From Heliocidaris tuberculata (taxonomy: Eukaryota > Echinodermata > Echinoidea > Camarodonta > Echinometridae): 64,000 bases of DNA. Below the pieces are notes generated by a model. That model was not told the DNA's origin. It searched no databases and saw nothing but the letters and a program-made list of their open reading frames with translations. The stretch is taken from NCBI GenBank assembly GCA_025618425.1, contig CM046832.1:67047427-67111426 (forward strand), given 5' to 3'. Both the position numbers and the translations under genes were made by a program. Below, piece by piece: positions 1-7,529 of this stretch (within the stretch, counting starts at the first letter, position 1; every line of letters begins with the position of its first letter).

Positions 1-69
1 AATTCTTTTTAATCAAACAAATCAATTGGCAAAATGGGAGTATTGATGCCTGATGAGTTGCAGCATTAC
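1..69 (-). other. Start of SELENOK 3' UTR (or intron if the overlapping donor is used)
   Basis: AT-rich sequence after the stop with no poly(A) signal. On the minus strand I find no convincing SECIS core (ATGA, then an apical AA, then GA), so that element must be further downstream. Confidence 0.5.
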
Positions 70-175
70 TCACCTTCCTCATCCACCCCCTGCAGCAGGT
101 GGGGGAGCTGGTCCTGATCCTCTGCCTCCAAATCCTCCCATTCGTCTCCTTGGTGGGGGAGGGGGTCCACCGGGT
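70..175 (-). CDS. SELENOK: SELENOK coding exon 5 with Sec codon and stop
   Basis: Acceptor (..ATCACACCTGCAG) before 175. It encodes the last base of Gly66, then PGGPPPPPRRRMGG, FGGRGSGPAPPPAAGGG, U, G, R and a TGA stop at 70-72. The Gly/Pro/Arg-rich composition and terminal G-G-U-G-R are typical of SelK. The stop region reads AG|GTGAGT, which is also a perfect splice-donor consensus at 74/73. The coding end might therefore be spliced to a further 3' exon that supplies the last base of the Arg codon and a different stop. Confidence 0.88.
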
Positions 176-3100
176 CTGCAGGTGTGATACCAATAAATAA
201 GCATTAAAACTTAACACTGACAACTTTGACAACTGCCAATATTTAACAAAGAAAATAAGAAACGCACTTTTAATAAAAGTGTAAAGGCCACCGCACACCT
301 TACGATCCGACTGGCCTGCGACCAGTCTGTGATTGAGTGAGGGGAGATGAATCGCAGGGCAGTCACATGCCTCGACACCGACTACTGTTGTCTGCGATTT
401 GCGCATGCGCTCTTCGCTTTTTGTCATACCAATACTGCTGTATGATTGGCTGGAAGTTGGATTGAGCCTACGATCCAGTTATAGAGATTCAACATGTCAA
501 ATCCTTATGACTGACCTTGCGATTTATATCTGACTGGTTTGCGACTCACATGCTGACAAGAGCTGTGACGTCACATCTTCCCTCACTCAATTGCAGACCG
601 GTCGTAGACCAGTAAGATCGTAAGGTGTGCGGTGGCCTTAACACATTCTGAATTTTTCAGACAGTTGGGTCATGAATGGTTTTTTTTATAGGGTTGAATC
701 AAGTTTATTTAATCACATGAACGATTTGATTATTTTTTTACCACTCATGATTAAGTGAGTTTGCTCTACATGATGTCACTTGATCAATTTTGTCTACCAG
801 TAAATGTTTTGGTCATTTATGTCACATTTATTTCCCCTAATTTTGAGCATTGGAAAGCTTGATGCTTAGTTTTGGTTGTCTTAGACAGGTAACCCTTAAA
901 GCCTGTAGTAAACTGTTTTGAGCCATGGATACAATTTGATTTCAAATTCTGTGATACAACTAATCATCATTAAGCCTTCTTCAAATTTGGATGTACATAA
1001 ACATAATATACAGTAGATATAGGCTTTCAAGACTCACCCTCTCCTGTTGCCAGTAAGGCCTTGTCTGTAGTCTGAGGAGTATCCGGTGCCTTTATTTGTT
1101 AACTCAGGCTGCAGTTTCAAGGAAAAAATAACAGTTTTAAATTGGAGAAACATAATCAAAGATCTATATGATCTTAAAAAAGAAAGGTTTCATTAATGTT
1201 TGTTTTGTTTTGTTTGATTGATTTTATTTCTGCATTCAATAGCATGATACAAAATATAATATTACAGAAAAAAGTATATAAACATATTGTCAGACATTAA
1301 CAATTTACTCCTTAAAATACAAAGAAAATATGTATACAATATGGGAAATTAACATTTTGAAATTAACAGGGATTGTGAATGCAGGAGACCGTCATCATGA
1401 GCGAGTTGCTTGATGTCGATGGCGGCCTCATGTAGATAGGCAAAACTAATACAACTGTAAATATGGTACAGATGATCATTTGTAAAATTCTTCCCTATAT
1501 AATGACAACATTCAATAAAAGAATAAAATCAACTGATGATACTTATGAAAGACAAAAAGGAGAGATAAAAGGAAGACAAAGCACATATCTATTTAGAAAG
1601 AAGGAATTTGAAGAAGAATACAAAGCTTGACAGTTGTATTAGACTCCTAGTGAATTTATTTATAATTCACTACAGGTTCTTTATAAATTTGCTGGGTGGG
1701 CCAGAAATATATTTGAAGCAATGTTGGCAAAAAACTGAATAAAACACAACACTTACCGAAAACATTGTTCTGAAACTAAGAGCAAGAAGAGAAGAGATAA
1801 AAATATAAATACTTTAATTCATAAAAGAAATACACATCTACTTTATAAAGGTGAATCATATTTCACAGACTTAACGGTTAACCCTAAAATACAAAAGCAG
1901 CAGAAAACACATTCAGCTTAGTAAATGGATCTTTTACATACATATATTCCACTTGGATTGTCTGATACCCATTTGTAAACATTAAAATAAGGTCAATGAA
2001 GAAACTTTTCCAAGTTTCCATATCTGCTTTCTCCTCAGCCTGTTTTGTCCCTCCATTTAAAAAAAAAATGGACAAGAAGTGTGTAGTATGTGCACTACAG
2101 GAGTCCTTGCAACAAGCTTCAAATTTTAAACTGATTTTAACTAAGTGGCCAAGGGAAACTGTGAATCATTATAAATCATTAGTATTTAGAAGGAAAAGAA
2201 AAAGACTTACAAGAGCACTACAAAGTTCACAATTCCCCAAAAGAGTTCGGGAATGAATGACAGTCGCCATGGTGACCTGGAGTCCAAAACCTGCCCTAAA
2301 GATAAAAAGGGGATGAAATGGACATCATCATTCTGAGGTAGTAATATCAATTTCAACCATTGCATAATAATTGAATACATTGGACATTACGAAATTAACA
2401 GTTTAGTATTCACCACCTATATCTCCTGTATTTTCTTCTTAAATATATTTTCCTATTTAAAATTGGACAAACAGAAGACATCATGATCAATTTAAAACTC
2501 AGTCTAGTATAGAATAATCAAACTCCAATCACTGATTCAATAAAAGCAGAAAAAGAAAAGGATCAGAATGTTTGAAAAATCATCTGATATTATAGAAAAT
2601 AAGGTGTCAAAAATTTTGCTCGCTTGTTTCACTCTCTCACAAAATTTAGAAACTTGAAAGTTGGTATTCTGGCAAGAGACATCAGCCCCCCTGGCGAAAG
2701 GGTGCTCCTAGGCCTATGGCTATAGACCGACTTGATGTATGGTGGAGGCCGGAGGGTCCATAATAAGCAAGTGCATGTCTATGATTTAATATTTTCTAAA
2801 GAGAAAATGGAAATTGAGATAGAGGGGAGAGAAGAGCTCGCAAGATACATCACAGAGTTGCCAATTTGTGTTTGATCGATTACAACTGCAAAAATTCATA
2901 ACTTTCTTATTTCTCATTGGATTTTGCTCAAACTTCCATTAATTTTCATAATCTTTTTCTTTTTATTTTTTTGCGTCATTTAAACCAACTTGATATCAGG
3001 GTGGACTTTCCCTAGTTATAAGTTACATGTTATAGTTGTCTCTTCAAAATTCTCTCCATGATTGCGAGTAAATATGGGCAAGGCTTTTGAGGTGACTGAC

Positions 3101-3729
3101 ATGACTGAGTGACAAGAATGTCAACTTAGTTTAGGTTTTCCTAGTCATACTGGCTTGTAGAAGTTGTAGACAGAAAAATCCGTCTGTTTGGAGGAGTTTT
3201 ATAACATTTTTTGACTTTTGAGGTTCTCCGGGAGGGACTCCGTGAAGCCAGACGTAGTCTCTGCGGCGGAGCATATCCCCGAACAAAATGGACTGATTTT
3301 GGGGTCTAACTGGCTTGATGTTTTATGAATGTCAAATTTATATTATAAAACATCAAGGCCATGTCATGCATGTGGCCTTGTGGCTAGGTTATCCCCCTAA
3401 ATTTTGGTTCATTTCTTTGTCATATTATTATTAATGAGTAGAAATCAAAGGGAAATTTCAGGTTGATCAAACGGAAATGCAAATGACTGATGAAACGGAA
3501 AGTTTTGTGAAACTCGCTTTCAGTGAAAGCCCATGGCAATGGCTGCAATTGAATGATAAAATCGAATGACAACACAGTCACACTCACACTCGGTCAGATC
3601 ACTTATCCAATGAACAAGGTTATAGACTAGATCTATGCATTACCATGATGATTCATGAATGATGATTACACTGTCTCAGTTCAAATGTAACTTAAAAGTA
3701 ACCTTACCACTTTGGGAGAGGTATGGCAT
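70..3729 (-). CDS. SELENOK: Selenoprotein K, complete coding region in five exons
   Basis: Coding exons are 3708-3729, 2211-2295, 1757-1775, 1038-1108 and 70-175, all bounded by AG/GT splice sites. They sum to 303 nt, or 100 residues plus stop. The protein starts MPYLSQSGQVLDSRSPWRLS. A single membrane segment spans about residues 21-37 (FIPELFWGIVNFVVLFF). A Gly/Pro/Arg-rich tail follows, with a PPPPPRRR stretch at 70-77 that resembles an SH3 ligand. The C-terminus is GGGUGR with Sec at residue 98. This order (short lumenal N-terminus with QVLDSRS..PWRLS, one TM, disordered basic tail, GGUGR end) is the hallmark of SelK; the human protein is slightly shorter (94 residues). Known role of the family: ER-membrane protein binding p97/VCP and derlins in ERAD, and partner of DHHC6 in palmitoylation of the IP3 receptor. 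The SECIS element should lie in the 3' UTR and is not identifiable in the 69 bases left. The exon model is my manual assembly without transcript support, but every phase fits. Confidence 0.93.
79..81 (-). other. Selenocysteine-encoding TGA codon (Sec98)
   Basis: In-frame TGA flanked by GGT-GGA before and GGA-AGG-TGA after, giving G-G-U-G-R-stop. Sec at the third residue from the C-terminus is conserved in vertebrate SelK. Reading it as Sec rather than stop rests on homology. The required SECIS hairpin is not visible in positions 1-69 and should lie beyond the window edge. Confidence 0.88.
285..638. mobile_element. TIR-MITE (family A) in SELENOK intron 4
   Basis: Left end AAGGCCACCGCACACCTTAC continues through GATCCGACTGG...GATTGAGTGAGG. 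The right end, reverse-complemented, is AGGCCACCGCACACCTTACG followed by ATCTTACTGG...CAATTGAGTGAGG, giving about 65 bp of near-identical terminal inverted repeat. TA flanks both ends, consistent with a TA target duplication. No coding capacity in about 350 bp, so non-autonomous. A related copy lies at about 46345-46760. Confidence 0.85.
1038..1108 (-). CDS. SELENOK: SELENOK coding exon 4
   Basis: 71 nt, acceptor (..TTGAAACTGCAG) before 1108 and donor GTGAGT after 1038. It encodes PELTNKGTGYSSDYR and on to R65, plus two bases of Gly66. The S-S-D-Y-R stretch corresponds to the S-x-D-S-R-Y-D/D-Y-R region of other SelK proteins. Only this frame is open; the other two contain early stops. Confidence 0.9.
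1757..1775 (-). CDS. SELENOK: SELENOK coding exon 3, 19-nt microexon
   Basis: Between a pyrimidine-rich acceptor (TTCTTGCTCTTAG) and a consensus donor (GTAAGT) lie 19 nt encoding the end of Phe36 and FRTMFS (37-42). It is needed to reconcile the phase-2 end of exon 2 with the phase-0 start of exon 4, and it restores the F-F-x-T sequence that follows the TM in SelK proteins. A second AG six bases inside (TTTCAG) would give an in-frame variant shortened by two residues. Confidence 0.85.
2211..2295 (-). CDS. SELENOK: SELENOK coding exon 2 (N-terminal motif and TM segment)
   Basis: 85 nt, acceptor CTTTAG before 2295 and donor GTAAGT after 2211. It encodes residues 8-36 (G split, QVLDSRSPWRLSFIPELF, WGIVNFVVL, F split). 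It holds the most diagnostic SelK motif and nearly the whole transmembrane helix. Entering phase 1 and leaving phase 2 matches exons 1 and 3 exactly. Confidence 0.93.
3708..3729 (-). CDS. SELENOK: SELENOK coding exon 1 (start codon)
   Basis: ATG at 3729 followed by codons for MPYLSQS plus the first base of Gly8; donor GTAAGG at 3707-3702. This start is chosen because the joined frame continues directly into the conserved SelK N-terminus (GQVLDSRS). A good acceptor (..ATTTCCAG) ends at 3763, so the exon may begin at 3762, with 33 nt of 5' UTR and an upstream non-coding exon. The upstream reading frame stays open over those 33 nt, so a longer N-terminus cannot be fully excluded, but SelK proteins normally start with M-x-Y. 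Confidence 0.85.
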
Positions 3730-3938
3730 CTTTGGATCGGATGACTTTGGGGTTTTCAGGCACTGGAAATAGCAGAGTTATTAAAAAAGCCTAAAATTGT
3801 CAGCCCGCTTGTTATTCTACAAATACAACACAAGCGATACGAACACGAATTATCAAGTCATGCAAGCGCATGCAATGCATTAATGATTACGTGTATCAAT
3901 GCAATAACATCTATGTGTGTAATACTGTACACCCCACA

Positions 3939-3951
3939 CTATATATATAGG
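3939..3951 (+). promoter_or_regulatory. TATA box of a candidate plus-strand gene
   Basis: CTATATATATAGG lies about 30 bp upstream of a pyrimidine-rich start-like sequence (CTTCCG at about 3970), in a short GC-richer patch. The spacing is canonical for TATA-directed initiation. It lies about 200 bp from SELENOK exon 1 on the opposite strand, suggesting a shared or divergent promoter region. Confidence 0.45.
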
Positions 3952-4003
3952 CGTATGCGTACGGGTGCGCTTCCGTTGCTGCCCGCCAGCGAGATAGATC
4001 GTC

Positions 4004-4024
4004 ATGTCTGGAGCTATTAAAAAG
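4004..4024 (+). CDS. Candidate first coding exon of an unidentified plus-strand gene
   Basis: ATG followed by codons for MSGAIKK, then a donor GTAAAA at 4025. It sits 34 nt downstream of the putative TATA-driven start in a short GC-rich leader. I do not recognise the protein from seven residues and found no convincing downstream exon; the next 1-3 kb include the assembly gap. A CTTCCG-type leader resembles TOP leaders of translation-related genes, but that is speculation. Confidence 0.3.
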
Positions 4025-4490
4025 GTAAAAAATTAGATATTTCTTCCTACACTGTTGTTATGGTGCACTTGATATTAATCTACAAATATACGTATAATTT
4101 ATTAACGTTTTAATACAGTATTAATAAAGATATTAATCCCTGTATTTCATAAAATTCTGATCTGCCTACAGTATTCATACTGACATTGACAAATGACGTT
4201 AAAATGATAGTGTGGGACTGTAGTAATAAAAATGGTAGATCGCACACCTATGATATGATGGCCGATATTAACCTCGCATAAGTGTGAGTGGGGGGACCTG
4301 AAGCCCCGCACTTTGTTTTCAGCAGCTAAAAAGTCACCTTTTCAATGATTTATGCGAATGTCTTTTATATATCTTGGGTCTACATATCTTAAATTAAATT
4401 CCTGAGAAAATTACGATGGACAAATATCAATAACATTAATTTTCAAGTCGATGTCAATACCCATGTCGAATTGGGTCAAAAAAATGAAAG

Positions 4491-4736
4491 GGTCCTAAAG
4501 CTACGCACACGTAATAAATGAATGCAAATCTTGATTTTCAAGCTGACTGACGTGAATTTCATCCAGATTTGCAAATAGAGTCTAGTGATAATATCACCAA
4601 AAATAAAGGAAAATTGCTCATTCTTTTTGGCGAACGTAAATGATATTGATAATCTTGTTGCTCAGTCACACCAAAAGTTTGGCGCACTGAACGCGTCACA
4701 TTGCGTAGCTTTAGGACCTGCATAGCTTTAGGACCT
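4491..4736. repeat. Inverted-repeat element (MITE candidate)
   Basis: GGTCCTAAAGCTACGCA at 4491-4507 recurs inverted at the right end, where the inverted unit occurs twice in tandem (4701-4736). Between them is about 200 bp without coding signal. The layout suggests a short TIR element with a duplicated right terminus; no clear target duplication seen. Confidence 0.45.
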
Positions 4737-5012
4737 CTGACCATACACACGAGCATTTTTGAATTTGAGCTGACGCTGAGCTGAGCTGAGCCTGAGGCGG
4801 AGCTATGCGCTACAAATCAAGAAAAGGCCCGGCAGTTGAATTGCAGCACAGATTGTCGCCGTCGACAAACTGCATAGAGGGGTCTAGATCTTATTTTTCA
4901 AAAACAAGCTGCACAGATTGTTGTCAGTGACAGTGTCAATCTGTGGCTGTGCGATATGGGCTGACAGGAGGGCTGTCAACTTTGGGGAACTACTTGGGGC
5001 CTGTTTCTCGAA

Positions 5013-5512
5013 NNNNNNNNNNNNNNNNNNNNNNNNNNNNNNNNNNNNNNNNNNNNNNNNNNNNNNNNNNNNNNNNNNNNNNNNNNNNNNNNNNNNNNNN
5101 NNNNNNNNNNNNNNNNNNNNNNNNNNNNNNNNNNNNNNNNNNNNNNNNNNNNNNNNNNNNNNNNNNNNNNNNNNNNNNNNNNNNNNNNNNNNNNNNNNNN
5201 NNNNNNNNNNNNNNNNNNNNNNNNNNNNNNNNNNNNNNNNNNNNNNNNNNNNNNNNNNNNNNNNNNNNNNNNNNNNNNNNNNNNNNNNNNNNNNNNNNNN
5301 NNNNNNNNNNNNNNNNNNNNNNNNNNNNNNNNNNNNNNNNNNNNNNNNNNNNNNNNNNNNNNNNNNNNNNNNNNNNNNNNNNNNNNNNNNNNNNNNNNNN
5401 NNNNNNNNNNNNNNNNNNNNNNNNNNNNNNNNNNNNNNNNNNNNNNNNNNNNNNNNNNNNNNNNNNNNNNNNNNNNNNNNNNNNNNNNNNNNNNNNNNNN
5501 NNNNNNNNNNNN
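5013..5512. other. Assembly gap (500 N)
   Basis: Exactly 500 ambiguous bases, a round number typical of a scaffold gap of arbitrary or estimated size. The left flank (GGGCCTGTTTCTCGAA) looks like the end of a dispersed repeat, a usual cause of such gaps. Any frame across it is meaningless. Confidence 0.97.
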
Positions 5513-5536
5513 GGCAAGTATGATATTTGTCCAGGG

Positions 5537-7376
5537 AGGGGGGGGGGGGATGATTGCAGTGCAGTCTTCTTTCCTCAAAAAGCACCTGGTTTTTCTCATC
5601 TGAAAATGGAATTAATGCCCATGCATGGTGATTGGAAATTGCACCGAAAGTGATTTATCCCATACAGCAACACCCCTACCAATCTGGAGTACATTGTTCT
5701 AGAAAGTAAAGGCTTGTTTTTCTTCTTCTTTATGTAAGAATGAAAAATCAAATTGAAAAACATTCTTAGATAAAAGACCACACAAAATCTAGAAATCAAA
5801 TCTAAAACAGAAAAATATCATGCCTCATGAACACAACTTGATTTTCTACATGCCAACTGTTATTAACCTATCACTATGGCTAGAGGTCCAATGTCTGCAA
5901 TTTTGGGGGGAGGTATTTTTGTAATTTATTTATTTATTTAACAACAGAAAATAAAAAACTTGCTCTCAGCTAAAAAGCTGATTTTCAGCAAGACCGTACT
6001 TTCTGTAAATATGTGTAGCTGGATGATTCAGATAGAATCATAACATCAATTTTCAGTCTTGACTTTATAAATATATATTGATGCATAATCAAGCAAAAAA
6101 TGTTAATAATGGGTCTGATTTCAAAAATTTAATTTACAAAGTCTAAAGTTGTCATCTTTCAGATACAAATCTCAAACATCATATAAAATGAATGAGTTTT
6201 GCAGTCATTGCAGATTTGTGATTTTATGTCAAAATGAAAGGGCCTTTACTTGATTTCTCATGAAAATAATGTACCGCTTTATCAAACTTTTATTACATTT
6301 TTGGGGCACTTTTATTCTTTATGACATCAGGAATGACATGAGAGTAATTTTTACAAGATTACAAATATATTTCTCTTCATATTCAGGTCAAATCTTTACA
6401 GTCACAGACAAAGGGCCCCATATCATACATTCCTCTATACACATATTATGACAGATACATGTAAAATACTTTTTAAGTATAGAGTGGAAAACAAAAGAAA
6501 TACTGCATCAACAAACCACCAGAAAGGAAATTTGTTAATTAACTGTACGTTAATTTTCTTTTACATCTCAGTATTACTATATACAAGTAAGAAAAATCAT
6601 GCACGTTATCCAAAGTAACATCTCTGCATCTGTGCATTGTAACTCTGAAACAAGAAAACTATTAGTATAATAATCATCACAGTCAGGCAGTGTCTACAAT
6701 CGTGCTGTGAAGAGGGAGGATGTGTTTTAGACAAAACTTTCCAGAGAAAAAGACTAAGCTCCCAGGAATATTTGTGTGTAACATGTGAAACAGAGAGCAG
6801 GGCTCCACACTAATTTTTCTTTTTCACAGGGTGTCCTGTTTGAAATTTTGAGGGTTTGAGTGCACTGGGCCCCAATACAAATTTCAAATTAAGGGGCCAA
6901 CATACACAGTGCCTGAGTTAGAGTTGAGCCCTGCATAATGTAAAAGCCTATTTAGTATATTTTAGAACCTTGTTAGTTCTAAATCAATCACAAGAAGAGG
7001 ATATCATACCTATGTAAATCACTTTTCTCTTGTCTGTCAAGTAAAGATAAACAAGTCAATAATAGTGATAGTTTTGACAATGAGAGATCAATGTTTGTAA
7101 AAGTATACAGGAAACACATATTCAAAACATTTTTCTGTAAGTAACATTCCAATCATGATGTTTGGACTGGCTAATAGCCTCCTTATGTGATAACTTTAAT
7201 ATTCCAAACTCTATTTCTTGCTTGTCATCATCTACTATTCCCTTTCAAAGTACTTAATATGCCACTCTTTAAGAGAGCTTCATCCCCTGGTTAAGAAGAA
7301 AGATGTACATCTTTTCTATCATAGAAATACATGATACAACATGAAATTTTCTATAAAAAGAAATATTTGTTCTTAC
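5537..7376. other. Non-coding stretch between gap and PMCA exon
   Basis: AT-rich, with no exon of PMCA or any other gene that I can support on either strand. It holds a G tract at about 5537-5549, TTTA repeats near 5920-5940 and a small inverted-repeat element at 6798-6933. Confidence 0.6.
6798..6933. repeat. Small TIR element candidate
   Basis: CAGGGCTCCACACTAA at the left and its imperfect inverse (revcomp CAGGGCTCAACTCTAACTC) at the right bound 136 bp. The CAGGGCTC terminus resembles hAT-type ends, but no 8-bp target duplication is visible. Confidence 0.45.
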
Positions 7377-7529
7377 TGTCATTATTGCCAATGGCCGCCT
7401 CCTCCATCTCCAGCTTCTGGCCTCGTTGACCTTTGACATCTAGCAAGAGGGAGAAGATCTGTCCCGTCTGTGAGTTGAGACCTACAGCCGTCACGACCAT
7501 CTTCCCGCTACCTTCCAAGACATGAGTAC
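7377..7529 (-). CDS. ATP2B: PMCA coding exon 5 (end of actuator domain, loop start)
   Basis: 153 nt, acceptor CATCATGCAG and donor GTAAGA; residues 240-290. [20 protein letters not shown] and QTGQIFSLL are canonical. The end ([21 protein letters not shown]) diverges from vertebrate PMCA. It lies in the phospholipid-sensitive first cytosolic loop region, where vertebrate genes use alternative splice site A. It leaves in phase 1, so the next exon must begin with two bases of a split codon. No such exon is seen between 7376 and 1. Confidence 0.96.

Noticed and set aside
70..175. Acidic alternative frame in the last SELENOK exon (DEWEDLEAEDQDQ)
   Set aside because: I first considered it a PMCA loop exon. 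Phase and homology favour the Gly/Pro/Arg SelK frame; the acidic frame is the shadow of the GGA/CCN-rich codons.
1038..1108. Alternative frame KAPDTPQTTDKALLATGEGE as a PMCA loop exon
   Set aside because: It has an in-frame stop just after the acceptor and does not fit the phase left by PMCA exon 5.
3708..3762. Alternative minus-strand frame reading PENPKVIRSKDAIPLPK
   Set aside because: Looks coding-like, but it has no compatible downstream exon, whereas the SelK frame joins perfectly to exon 2.
4884..5653. Several open frames of 170-236 codons
   Set aside because: They exist only because the 500 N bases contain no stop codons.
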